Shown here piece after piece: positions 33,975 to 41,570 of a stretch of DNA of 53,741 bases. Both the position numbers and the translations under genes were made by a program. The notes below the pieces were generated by a model, which was not told the DNA's origin, made no database searches, and saw nothing but the letters and a program-made list of their open reading frames with translations. Each line of letters begins with the position of its first letter. Within the stretch, counting starts at the first letter, position 1. This stretch comes from Deinococcus roseus (lineage in GTDB: Bacteria > Deinococcota > Deinococci > Deinococcales > Deinococcaceae): NCBI RefSeq assembly GCF_014646895.1, contig NZ_BMOD01000028.1:1-53741 (forward strand), written 5' to 3'.

Positions 33975-34890
33975 GAACTGGCTGGTGGGCATCCTCGGGC
34001 GGGCATTTGCCTTTGGGACCCCACTGCTGTGGGCTGCCCTGGGCGAAACCTACGTGGAACGGGCCGGAGTGGTCAACCTGGGCATGGAAGGCATGATGCT
34101 GGTGGGTGCCCTCACCGGTTTTGCAGTGGCCCACTCCACTGGAAACCCCGCACTGGCCATTTTGCTGGCCGGGGTTGCAGGAGCCGTTTTCAGCTTGCTG
34201 CATGCCTTCATGACCATCACCCTGAGGGCCAACCAGTACGTGTCCGGTCTGGCCCTCACCATTCTGGGCACCGGAGCCACCGGACTGCTGGGCAAAGCCT
34301 ACGAGGGCCAGCCTCTGCTGGACACGCTGGAAAACATCAGTGTCCCTGGACTCAAAGACATCCCCATCCTGGGACCGATGCTTTTTACCGACCAGAGCAT
34401 TCTGACCTACCTGGGCATCCTGATCGGGGTGCTGCTGTGGGCCCTGCTGTTCAGAAGCAGAATGGGCGTCATGTTGCGCTCTGTCGGAGAGAACCCCAAA
34501 GCCGTGGATGCCCAGGGCCTCAACGTCACCCTGATCCGCTATGCCGCTGTGGTCTTCGGAGGGTTCATGGCTGGCGTGGCCGGAGGATTCTTCTCTGTGG
34601 CCTACCGTCCGTCCTGGACGCAGGGAACCACTGGAGGGGTTGGCTGGATTGCCCTCGCCATCGTGATCTTCGGACGCTGGAACCCACTGTATGTGATGCT
34701 GGGATCGGTGTTCTTCGGGGCACTTTATGTGCTGAGTTTCCGGCTGCAGGAACACATCTCTCCCGAACTCCTCAACATGATGCCCTACCTGTGCGTGATT
34801 CTGGTGCTGGTCCTGACTGCACTGGGCAAGAAAGGCTCTGGTGGCGTGCCAGAAGCCCTGGGCACACCTTACCGGCGGGGAGAACGCTAG
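33964..34890 (+). CDS. ABC transporter permease, BMP/nucleoside type, subunit 2
   Basis: Integral membrane protein of 308 aa, NupC/YufQ-like. ERAGVVNLGMEGMMLVGAL, NQYVSGLALTILGTG, VGENPKAVDAQGLN and FGRWNPLYVMLGSVFFG are characteristic. The ATG at 33964 lies inside the end of the previous gene (11-nt overlap) after GGGAG, so the two permeases are made together. It is followed by 189 bp with three hairpins before the binding-protein gene. Confidence 0.92.
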   Translation: MDAENWLVGILGRAFAFGTPLLWAALGETYVERAGVVNLGMEGMMLVGALTGFAVAHSTGNPALAILLAGVAGAVFSLLHAFMTITLRANQYVSGLALTILGTGATGLLGKAYEGQPLLDTLENISVPGLKDIPILGPMLFTDQSILTYLGILIGVLLWALLFRSRMGVMLRSVGENPKAVDAQGLNVTLIRYAAVVFGGFMAGVAGGFFSVAYRPSWTQGTTGGVGWIALAIVIFGRWNPLYVMLGSVFFGALYVLSFRLQEHISPELLNMMPYLCVILVLVLTALGKKGSGGVPEALGTPYRRGER

Positions 34891-34895
34891 ATGGA

Positions 34896-35013
34896 GCACA
34901 GGGCGAATGGAACGTTTCAGGACTTCCTGGCCTTCACACTTGCCCTGTGCACCAAACATCTGCTTCCCCAGCGGGGGCTTGAAAGCCATAAAATGAAAAG
35001 GCCCAGCGGGCCT
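34896..35013 (+). promoter_or_regulatory. three hairpins between permease and binding-protein genes
   Basis: GCACAGGGC (34896-34904) pairs with GCCCTGTGC (34942-34950). GCTTCCCC-AGC-GGGG (34962-34976) and AGGCCC-AGC-GGGCCT (34999-35013) follow, with the same AGC loop. There is no clear promoter in the gap, so the binding protein is probably expressed from the operon message, with these structures separating its level from that of the permeases. Confidence 0.55.
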
Positions 35014-35079
35014 GCCCGCATCTCCCTGCCTTTTCCCACGCTGTCCTGACATTCGGCCCCATTCCCAAGGAGGAAGGTT

Positions 35080-36222
35080 ATGAAGAAAGCTGTTGCACTC
35101 GCCCTCACCGTTGCCCTGGTCAGCTCTGCCCAGGCTGCAGACAAACTCAAGGTTGGCTGGCTGTACATCGGTCCTGCTGGAGACTACGGTTGGACCTACG
35201 CCCACGACCAGGCCCGCAAGCAGGTGGAAAAAACCCTGGGCGTGGAAAACCTGATTGTGGAATCCGTCCCGGAAGCCCAGGCTGTTCCCTACATCGATCA
35301 ACTGGTCAAGCAGGGTGCCAAAGTCATCTTCGCCACCAGCTTCGGGTATGGCCCCTCGGTCAAAGAAGCTGCCAAGAAGTACCCCGATGTGATCTTTGGC
35401 TGGGCCACTGGTGTGGAGCGCGGACCCAACATCGCCAACTACATGGCAGACTTCTACCAGATTTATTACCTCAACGGCCTGATGGCAGGAGCGTTGACCA
35501 AGACCAACAAAGTCGGGTATGTGGCTGCTGTGCCCATCCCCGAAGTGAAGCGCCACATCAACGCTTTCGCCATGGGTGTGGCCGCCGTGAACCCCAAAGC
35601 CACCGTGAACGTCACCTGGCTGAAAGGCTTTTATGACCCCAACGGAGCCAAAGAAGCCACCGAAAGCCTGATTGCCCAGAAAGTGGATGTGTTTGCCTTC
35701 ACCGAGGACACCCCCACCGTGGCCCAGGTGGCAGACAAGAAAGGCCTGGTCAGCTTCGGGCACTACAGCCCCATGCTGAAATACGCCCCCAAAACCATGG
35801 CCAGCGGTCAACTGGTGGACTGGAGCATCGTTTACACCGACTTCCTGAAGAAAGTGCAAAACGGCACCTACACCAGCAAGAACCTGCAGAACGTGGATTA
35901 CTGGCAGCTGCTGGCAGACAAGGCCGTGATGATGGGTGCAGATGAGAAAACCCCCATCAACCCTGTGTTCAAGGCCAAACTGCAGGCCGTGAAGGTCAAA
36001 ACCGCTGACCTGGGCACCCTCAGTGTCTACGACCTGGTGATGAAGCGTCTGGCCCAGATGAGCAAGAAAAACCCCAGCTTTGATCCCTTCAAAGGACCCA
36101 TTGTGGACCGCAAAGGCAACACCGTGATTGCCAAGGGCAAAGTCGCCACGGTGGCCGAACTCACCAGCATCGAGTGGGCAGCCAAAAACGTGGTGGGCAA
36201 CTGGCCCAACGAACCCAAGTAA
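35080..36222 (+). CDS. BMP-family ABC transporter substrate-binding protein
   Basis: Basic membrane protein (Bmp/PnrA) family binding protein of 380 aa, capturing purine nucleosides in known members. The signal peptide MKKAVALALTVALVSSAQA ends before ADKLKVG. Most Bmp proteins are lipoproteins; here there is no cysteine at the cleavage site, so it would be soluble. VGWLYIGPAGDYGWTYAHDQ and GAKVIFATSFGYGPSVKEAA are family segments. AAGGAGGAAGG precedes the ATG. It is the last gene of the operon, an unusual place for the binding protein, and is followed by xpt. Confidence 0.9.
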   Translation: MKKAVALALTVALVSSAQAADKLKVGWLYIGPAGDYGWTYAHDQARKQVEKTLGVENLIVESVPEAQAVPYIDQLVKQGAKVIFATSFGYGPSVKEAAKKYPDVIFGWATGVERGPNIANYMADFYQIYYLNGLMAGALTKTNKVGYVAAVPIPEVKRHINAFAMGVAAVNPKATVNVTWLKGFYDPNGAKEATESLIAQKVDVFAFTEDTPTVAQVADKKGLVSFGHYSPMLKYAPKTMASGQLVDWSIVYTDFLKKVQNGTYTSKNLQNVDYWQLLADKAVMMGADEKTPINPVFKAKLQAVKVKTADLGTLSVYDLVMKRLAQMSKKNPSFDPFKGPIVDRKGNTVIAKGKVATVAELTSIEWAAKNVVGNWPNEPK

Positions 36223-36251
36223 CCCCCTGCTTCTCTCTGGCGCTTGAAGCT

Positions 36252-36276
36252 GTCCCCCTGAAAAGGGGGACTTTTT
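36252..36276 (+). terminator. terminator formed by a GTCCCC-type element
   Basis: GTCCCCCT-GAAA-AGGGGGAC (36252-36271) is followed by TTTTT. The upstream flank GCTTGAAGCT resembles GCTCAAGGCT before the copies at 16700 and 16790, so a dispersed repeat here also works as the transporter terminator. Confidence 0.8.
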
Positions 36277-36320
36277 GTTGTCCACCCTTCCAGGGAGTTT
36301 TCCCCTGTGGAGAAAGCTTT

Positions 36321-36428
36321 TTGCCCTCGGCCCTCGGCCCTGCGCTCTCTGCTTTCTGCCTTCTGCCTTCTTCTTGACCCTACTACGTGCCTCCAGGACG
36401 GCCTGGTCGGCACTGGGTCGCTGCCTTC
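36321..36428. repeat. heptamer-arm hairpin element, copy 3, with the 62-bp core
   Basis: A TTGCCCTCGGCCCTCGGCCC arm (36321-36340) is followed by CT-rich sequence and a 62-bp core at 36367-36428. The core is identical to 39868-39929 in inverted orientation. It contains the nested pairs GACCC/GGGTC, GTGCC/GGCAC and CCAGG/CCTGG around ACGG, so it folds into a hairpin by itself. It lies just upstream of xpt. Confidence 0.85.
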
Positions 36429-36465
36429 AGCTTTCTGCATCTCCAGCGGTATACTGCATACCAAC

Positions 36466-37035
36466 ATGCAGAGCCTCAAAGACCGCATCCGTGCAGAAGG
36501 CCAGAACCTGGGAAGCGGCATCCTCAAAGTGGATGCTTTCATCAACCACCAGCTGGACCCCCAGCTCACCCGTGAAATGGGCGAGCAGTTTGCTGAACAC
36601 TTCCGGGAGCATGGGGCCACCCGCATCCTGACCGCCGAGGTGAGCGGCATTGCCCCTGCTTATGCCACGGGCGTGGTGATGAATTTGCCGGTGGTGTACG
36701 CCCGCAAGAAGAAACCCGTCACCATGAACGGCACCACCTATCAGGCCAGTGCTGTGAGCCGCACCAAGGGAGACGTGGTGACCCTCAGCGTCAGTTCGGA
36801 TTACATCGCTGCTGGAGACAGGGTGCTGATCATCGATGACTTTCTGGCCAGGGGTATCACCATCAAGGCCCTGGTGGACATTGTTTCCCAGGCTGGAGCA
36901 GAACTGGTCGGGATCGGCACCATCATCGAGAAAAGCTTTGAGGGAGGCCGCGCTTTGCTGGAGGGTCTGAACATTCCGATTCACAGCCTGGCCATCATTG
37001 ACAGCCTGGACGAAGGCAACATCCAGATCAGGTAA
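36466..37035 (+). CDS. xpt: xanthine phosphoribosyltransferase
   Basis: Purine salvage enzyme, 189 aa, making XMP from xanthine and PRPP. The PRPP loop is VLIIDDFLARGIT, the N-terminal EVSGIAPAYATG and the flexible ARKKKPVTMNGTTYQA match Bacillus-type Xpt. The length is standard. The ATG at 36466 lies 10 nt after TATACT (36450-36455), so the transcript has almost no leader. It lies directly behind the nucleoside-type ABC transporter, which fits uptake followed by salvage. No purine riboswitch is seen before it. Confidence 0.93.
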   Translation: MQSLKDRIRAEGQNLGSGILKVDAFINHQLDPQLTREMGEQFAEHFREHGATRILTAEVSGIAPAYATGVVMNLPVVYARKKKPVTMNGTTYQASAVSRTKGDVVTLSVSSDYIAAGDRVLIIDDFLARGITIKALVDIVSQAGAELVGIGTIIEKSFEGGRALLEGLNIPIHSLAIIDSLDEGNIQIR

Positions 37036-37089
37036 CCCCTCTTTGCAGGGCTCACCGAAAAAAGAGGCTGCTCCCAGTACACTGGACCC

Positions 37090-38088
37090 ATGACCATTCT
37101 GGTGACGGGGGGAACGGGTTTTGTGGGGGGCGCTCTGGTGCGCCACCTGTTGAAAGACCATGCAGGCATCCGGGTGCTGGCCCGCACCCCCGCGAAGGCC
37201 CGCGATTTGCAGGCCCTGGGGGTGGAGGTGGTCAAAGGGGACGTGCTGGACCCCAACAGCCTGAAAGCTGCCCTGAATGGGGTGGACACCCTGTTTCATG
37301 TGGCTGCGGTGTATGACTTCTGGATGCCCAGAAAGTCTGACATTGTGACCATTGCCGTGCAGGGCACCCAGAATGTCTTGCAGGCTGCTCTGGAATCCGG
37401 AGTCAAAAAGGTGGTTTTCACCAGCAGTTACAACACCATCGGGGAAAAACCGGGCACGGTGGGAACCGAAGAAACGGTGCATCGCGGGCCTTATTATGCG
37501 GTTTACGAGCAGGCCAAAGTGGAATCGGAACGGGTGGCGCTGGAATACGTGCAAAAGGGCCTTCCCGTGGTGATTGTGAATCCAGGGAGCGTTTACGGCC
37601 CCGGAGACTTCAAGCCCACGGGAATGGTGTTTTTGCAGGCCATGCAGGGAAAACTTCCTGGTGTGGTGGATGGGTTCTACAATTACGTCTACATTGACGA
37701 TGTGGCCAGAGGGCACATCCTGGCTGCAGAAAAAGGCAAGATGGGAGAGCGTTACCTGCTGGCCGGACCTGCGATCACCGTGTGGGAATTCATCCGGCAG
37801 GGGAGGGCGCTGCTGGGACTGGGACCTGTACTGAAATTTCCTTACTGGATGGTGATGGTTGTGGCCTGCGTCATGGAAGGTTTCTCCATGCTCACCCGCA
37901 AACCGCCCATGATTCCCATCGATCTGGTGCGGGTCAGCAGGTACGGCATCCATGTGGACGGCTCAAAAGCTGTGCAGGAACTGGGTCTGCAATACACCCC
38001 TTTAGAGGTGGGTTTGCCCAGAACCCTGGAGTGGTACCACCGCCAGGGCATCATCAAGCGGCCTCCAATCAAAAGGGTGGACCTTTGA
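37090..38088 (+). CDS. NAD-dependent epimerase/dehydratase, HpnA/dihydroflavonol reductase-like
   Basis: Extended short-chain dehydrogenase, 332 aa. The NAD(P) motif is GGTGFVG (7-13); the catalytic Ser/Tyr/Lys set appears in FTSSYNTIG and YEQAK. VNPGSVYGPGD and YNYVYIDDVARGHILA match HpnA-like reductases linked to hopanoid synthesis, but no other hopanoid gene is near, so the substrate remains open. TACACT lies 6 nt before the ATG (leaderless). A hydrophobic stretch at about 255-275 could associate with the membrane. The MerR gene follows after 23 nt. Confidence 0.82.
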   Translation: MTILVTGGTGFVGGALVRHLLKDHAGIRVLARTPAKARDLQALGVEVVKGDVLDPNSLKAALNGVDTLFHVAAVYDFWMPRKSDIVTIAVQGTQNVLQAALESGVKKVVFTSSYNTIGEKPGTVGTEETVHRGPYYAVYEQAKVESERVALEYVQKGLPVVIVNPGSVYGPGDFKPTGMVFLQAMQGKLPGVVDGFYNYVYIDDVARGHILAAEKGKMGERYLLAGPAITVWEFIRQGRALLGLGPVLKFPYWMVMVVACVMEGFSMLTRKPPMIPIDLVRVSRYGIHVDGSKAVQELGLQYTPLEVGLPRTLEWYHRQGIIKRPPIKRVDL

Positions 38089-38111
38089 AACCTGACCTGC
38101 AGGGTCCCAAA

Positions 38112-38969
38112 ATGTCCATCGGCAAGTTCTCGCAGCTGACCCGACTTTCGGTGCGTTCTCTCAGGTTTTACGATCAGGTGGGTCTGTTCAGGCCACTGTA
38201 CACCGATCCGGACACCGGATACCGCTACTACCAGTCCGAACAATTCGAGATTGCAGAACGCATCCGCATGTTTCGCAGCCTGGAACTGCCTCTGGAAGAC
38301 ATCCGGCAGATTTTGCGGGAAGACCGGCCAGAAGTGACCCGCAGCATTCTGGAACGGCACCGCAAACACATTGCCAGCCAGGTGCAGAGCTACCAGCGCA
38401 TCTTGCAGCAACTGGATCAGGTCTCTGCAGAACAGCGAAACTACCTGGTGGAGGAGGTGCATCTTTCAGACCGAACCCTGGTGGCTTACTCCACCATTTC
38501 TGGCCTCAGGGACATTGAGCGTTACCGTCTGGAAGCGGTGGAAAAACTCTCTGCCCTGTCCAACCAGACCGACCGGGAAGACCGGGTGCTGTACGCCATC
38601 CAGACCAATGCCCTGGACCCGGAACGCATGAAAGGACTGCTGGAGCACCAGAGGGTCCTGAACCCCAGAGCATTTGAAGTCACTTTCGGGATGGTTGTGC
38701 CAGAGCTTCAAAAAGCCCTCAGGTTGCCAATGCACCCTGCTGTTTTGCCTGGAGGCCCTTACCTGAAAGCCACCCATTACGGACCCTATGAACCCCTGCA
38801 TCTGGCCCATCAGGCGATGGTGAAATTTGCCCAGCAGCACAGTTGCGCTCTGGGAGACCTCTGCTTTGAATGTTTTGAGGTGGGACCCTGGGACCAGCCT
38901 GCTTCAGACATGTGGATCACCCATGTTTTTTACCAGCTGCAGACCAACCCTGCAGTGGTGTCAGACTGA
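38112..38969 (+). CDS. MerR-family regulator with GyrI-like effector domain
   Basis: Transcription regulator of 285 aa, BmrR-like. The N-terminal winged helix (IGKFSQLTRLSVRSLRFYDQ, then YRYYQSEQFE) is typical of MerR; a coiled-coil of about 40 residues follows (about 80-115), and the C-terminal half is a GyrI-like domain for small lipophilic ligands (YLKATHYGPYEPLHLAHQAM). No metal-binding cysteine set. The start at 38112 is chosen because the MerR fold begins there; the open frame further upstream overlaps the reductase gene. It is probably co-transcribed with that reductase and may control it. Confidence 0.88.
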   Translation: MSIGKFSQLTRLSVRSLRFYDQVGLFRPLYTDPDTGYRYYQSEQFEIAERIRMFRSLELPLEDIRQILREDRPEVTRSILERHRKHIASQVQSYQRILQQLDQVSAEQRNYLVEEVHLSDRTLVAYSTISGLRDIERYRLEAVEKLSALSNQTDREDRVLYAIQTNALDPERMKGLLEHQRVLNPRAFEVTFGMVVPELQKALRLPMHPAVLPGGPYLKATHYGPYEPLHLAHQAMVKFAQQHSCALGDLCFECFEVGPWDQPASDMWITHVFYQLQTNPAVVSD

Positions 38970-39014
38970 ACCGGGACTTGAAGTCTCACGTGCGAGAGGG
39001 TTTAGCCTGAAGGC

Positions 39015-39809
39015 ATGAACAAAGAGCAATTTCAGGCTTTCAAAGAAGCGCTGGCCCACAAAACCCAGCAGAATCCCGAACTGGTTGGACTGGTGTTTCT
39101 GGGCTCCAGCGCGGATGCCAGCAGGCAGGACCAGTGGAGCGACCATGACTTCTTCCTGATTTCTCAGGAAGGTTTGCAGGACAGATACCGCAAGGACCTG
39201 AGCTGGCTTCCAGATGACTTTGCCATCAGCCTGGGATTCCAGGACACCGACCACGGCGTGCAGGTGATCAGTGAAACCGGGCACCTGCTGGAATTTGCCG
39301 TGTTCAGCGAAGACGAACTGGCCAGACTGGGCCGGGTGAACGCCCACGACCTGATGGTGGACAAGAGCAACCTTGCAGAGATCATCCGGCATGCCGCCAG
39401 AGAAACCCCTCCCCAGCAGAAAGATTTGCAGCACCATGCCGGAAAAGTGCTGACCTGTGCCATCATCTCGATGGGCCGCTATGTGCGTGGTGAGCGAGCC
39501 AGTGGCAGAGAGGTGTTTCTGAATGGGGTTCTGCGCAGTTTCATTTACCTGTACAAGCACCTCCCCATTGTGGAAGGTGGTCCCAGACACCCCCGCATGG
39601 ACAACCTGGATGTGTTCAGACGCATCGAGATCAGCCACCCGGACCTGGGAAAACTGCTGGATGAACTGGAAAGCCTGCCTGTTCCACAAGCCCTGCAACG
39701 CGTGTTGACCGTGCAACGGGAAAAGTGCGCCCACCTGGAGTGGTACCCCACGGCAGCCCATCTGGCCGTGCAGAAGAGGCTGGAAGGGGCATTGAAGGTT
39801 TACATCTGA
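39015..39809 (+). CDS. nucleotidyltransferase-fold protein
   Basis: Protein of 264 aa with the Pol-beta-type nucleotidyltransferase motif FLGSSADASRQDQWSDHDFF (about 28-47): GS followed by the D-x-D-like SDHD pair. The C-terminal part is helical, as in aminoglycoside or lincosamide nucleotidyltransferase relatives, but the target is unknown. TAGCCT lies 6 nt before the ATG, so the mRNA is probably leaderless. It is flanked downstream by a hairpin element. Confidence 0.75.
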   Translation: MNKEQFQAFKEALAHKTQQNPELVGLVFLGSSADASRQDQWSDHDFFLISQEGLQDRYRKDLSWLPDDFAISLGFQDTDHGVQVISETGHLLEFAVFSEDELARLGRVNAHDLMVDKSNLAEIIRHAARETPPQQKDLQHHAGKVLTCAIISMGRYVRGERASGREVFLNGVLRSFIYLYKHLPIVEGGPRHPRMDNLDVFRRIEISHPDLGKLLDELESLPVPQALQRVLTVQREKCAHLEWYPTAAHLAVQKRLEGALKVYI

Positions 39810-39810
39810 G

Positions 39811-40018
39811 AGATGTCGAGAGCCCAGCGCTGAGGGCAAAAAGACAATTGCGGGTCAGGAGCAAGCAGAAGGCAGCGACCCAGTGCCGACCAGGCCGTCC
39901 TGGAGGCACGTAGTAGGGTCAAGAAGAAGGGAGAAGGCAACAACAGCTTCTGCTTTCTGCTTCGGCTGGTGTGATGGCTGCAGGTTGTTTCAGCCCTCGG
40001 CGCTGGGCTCTCGGCATC
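39811..40018. repeat. heptamer-arm hairpin element, copy 4, with long terminal inverted repeats and the 62-bp core
   Basis: The ends 39811-39837 and 39992-40018 are inverted repeats of about 27 bp with two or three differences (AGATGTCGAGAGCCCAGCGC against the complement AGATGCCGAGAGCCCAGCGC). Inside, GCAAGCAGAAGG and CTTCTGCTTTCTGC pair further, and the 62-bp core 39868-39929 is the exact inverse of 36367-36428. About 208 bp with no coding capacity, like a MITE or REP-type element. Confidence 0.85.
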
Positions 40019-40055
40019 TTTGCCTTCTGCTTTCTGCCCTTGGCCCTCCCCAGAC

Positions 40056-40094
40056 TTGCATTCAATATAGAAAAGCGATATCGTATTTCTATAT
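40056..40094 (+). promoter_or_regulatory. promoter and 30-bp palindromic operator of the hydrolase gene
   Basis: TTGCAT (40056-40061), 17 nt, TATCGT (40079-40084). Over it lies ATATAGAAA-AG-CGATATCG-TA-TTTCTATAT (40065-40094), a palindrome broken only at the two AG/TA spacers. It covers the space from the -35 box to the start of transcription, so a dimeric repressor bound there would block the promoter. The class of regulator is unknown; ATATCG-centred sites occur with PadR-type proteins. Confidence 0.7.
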
Positions 40095-40119
40095 CAAAAT
40101 TCAACCCCTGAGGAGTCTT

Positions 40120-40824
40120 ATGAAAAAGTGGCTGACCCTTGTCCTGGCCCTATGCTGCACTGCTTCTGCCCTGGAATCTCACATGGTGGACACCGATGAA
40201 GGCAGCAAGATTCACCTGAACTATTACGCCCCGGAAGGCACCCCAAAAGCCGCCATTGTGCTGCTGCACAGCCTGAGGAGCAACACCTGTGATTACGGCA
40301 CTTTCCCGGAGACCCTGGCTGCAGAAGGGTACGCGGCCATTGCTGTGGACCTGCGCATCGGGGCCAGCACGGGTGAACTGTGCCAGAACCTCACCAGAGC
40401 CAGCACCACAGACATTTTTGATGCCTTCATTGATCTGGAAGTGGCCATTCAATGGATCCAGCAGAAAACGGGCCTCAAACAGGTGATTCTTTCCGGGAGC
40501 AGCACCTCTGCAACAATGGTGCTGGATTATGCAGGACAGCATCCAGAACTGGTAAAGGGGGTTCTGGCTTATTCCCCTGCCAGCCCGGATCTGGACCTCA
40601 CTTTAGAAGCCATCAAGTACGCTCCCAAGATTGCTGCGCCCGTGCTGATGGTCAGCATCGAAGAGGAAAAAGGCTTTCCAGGGCAGATGCTGCCCCTGAT
40701 TGGCAGCACCTGGAAAAACCTGTACATCCCCAAAGTGGGCATTCATGGAGCGGTGGGCCTGGTCACGCCAGGCATGGCTGAGGACTACCAGAAGACCACC
40801 CTGGATTTTCTGAAAGGCCTGTAA
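40120..40824 (+). CDS. secreted alpha/beta hydrolase
   Basis: Exported hydrolase of 234 aa. Signal peptide MKKWLTLVLALCCTASA. AAIVLLHSLRSN forms the oxyanion-hole strand, VILSGSSTSATMVLDYAG the nucleophile elbow (the middle Ser of GSSTS; the last position is Ser rather than Gly), and GIHGA the catalytic histidine. The substrate cannot be told. GAGGAG precedes the ATG at 40120; the open frame further upstream runs through a repeat and the promoter. Expression is probably controlled through the palindrome at 40065-40094. Confidence 0.82.
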   Translation: MKKWLTLVLALCCTASALESHMVDTDEGSKIHLNYYAPEGTPKAAIVLLHSLRSNTCDYGTFPETLAAEGYAAIAVDLRIGASTGELCQNLTRASTTDIFDAFIDLEVAIQWIQQKTGLKQVILSGSSTSATMVLDYAGQHPELVKGVLAYSPASPDLDLTLEAIKYAPKIAAPVLMVSIEEEKGFPGQMLPLIGSTWKNLYIPKVGIHGAVGLVTPGMAEDYQKTTLDFLKGL

Positions 40825-40827
40825 ACC

Positions 40828-40886
40828 CCTCAAACAGATCAAACAGAAAAACCAGGACCAGTGTGGTCCTGGTTGGAAGTTTGAGG
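40828..40886 (-). terminator. two-way terminator between convergent genes
   Basis: AACCAGGACCA (40850-40860) pairs exactly with TGGTCCTGGTT (40864-40874). An outer stem CCTCAAAC/GTTTGAGG (40828-40835 with 40879-40886) extends it. On the minus strand TTTCTGTTT follows the stem, a good terminator for the gene at 40891-41340; it may also stop the hydrolase transcript. Confidence 0.8.
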
Positions 40887-40890
40887 AGGG

Positions 40891-41340
40891 TTATTTGGCC
40901 TGCAGAATCACGCCACGGTTGCGGGTGAACTGCTGGTAGGCCTCGGTTTCGGCCAGCACGTCCTCGGTCTGCACATCAATCAGGAGGGCACCGTTCTGGC
41001 GAAGTTGCTCGTACTGGTGGGCCAGGGAGCGTTTGGTTCCGGCTTCCAGCACACTGCCAATCACTGCACCGTTGATCATGCCCAGAATGGTGCTGATCAT
41101 CAGCAAAGGCCCCAGGTTGCCGCCCACACTGAAAAAGGCCAGGAAGCCCACCAGCACCCCAATGGCAGTTCCAATCAGGACACCATAGAGGATGCCATAA
41201 CCCACATCTTGCTGGTGGAGTTTCGGATCGTTGATGCTGAGTTTCTGGATGTTGATTTTGAGGTGGGGATTTCCACCAAGGGTTTCAAGTACATTACGGG
41301 CTTGCTGCTGGTCTGTGAATGCTGCGCTGATGCGTCTCAT
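40891..41340 (-). CDS. stress-type membrane protein with glycine-rich hydrophobic core
   Basis: Protein of 149 aa. Residues 1-45 resemble the GSP17M/YflT-like domain (AAFTDQQQARNVLETLGG). A glycine-rich hydrophobic region follows (about 50-100, YGVLIGTAIGVLVGFLAFF and LGMINGAVIGSVLEAG), then a short soluble tail (ALLIDVQTEDVLAETEAYQQ) like the second half of the same domain. Such proteins are often stress-induced. GGAGG precedes the ATG at 5 nt. Function unknown. Confidence 0.65.
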   Translation of the reverse strand: MRRISAAFTDQQQARNVLETLGGNPHLKINIQKLSINDPKLHQQDVGYGILYGVLIGTAIGVLVGFLAFFSVGGNLGPLLMISTILGMINGAVIGSVLEAGTKRSLAHQYEQLRQNGALLIDVQTEDVLAETEAYQQFTRNRGVILQAK

Positions 41341-41570
41341 GCGGCCTCCGGGCTGTCCTTTAACAAAGTAGGGTTTCTGGCTGAAGTTCAGTTGAAGAAA
41401 TGCTTGAAGCTTTCTTCATCTCTGTTTTTTAGATCCAGAAAACCCGCCAAAGTTCCGAAGCACTACAGTTTCTAAAGCAAGGGTAAAGAAACCATGAGAA
41501 AGGGCATGAAAAAGAGCATGAAAAAGAGCAGAGGGGTTTCCTCTGCTCTCTGGTGTGAACATTGTGGAGC

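Noticed and set aside
33856..36285. 809-codon minus-strand frame across the permease and Bmp genes
   Set aside because: It is antisense to two well-supported genes and runs through their intergenic hairpins. The sequence is Gly/His/Gln-rich without domains.
39811..40018. Insertion sequence
   Set aside because: Terminal inverted repeats are present, but the 208 bp have no room for a transposase and no target duplication could be identified by eye, so it is listed as a non-autonomous repeat.
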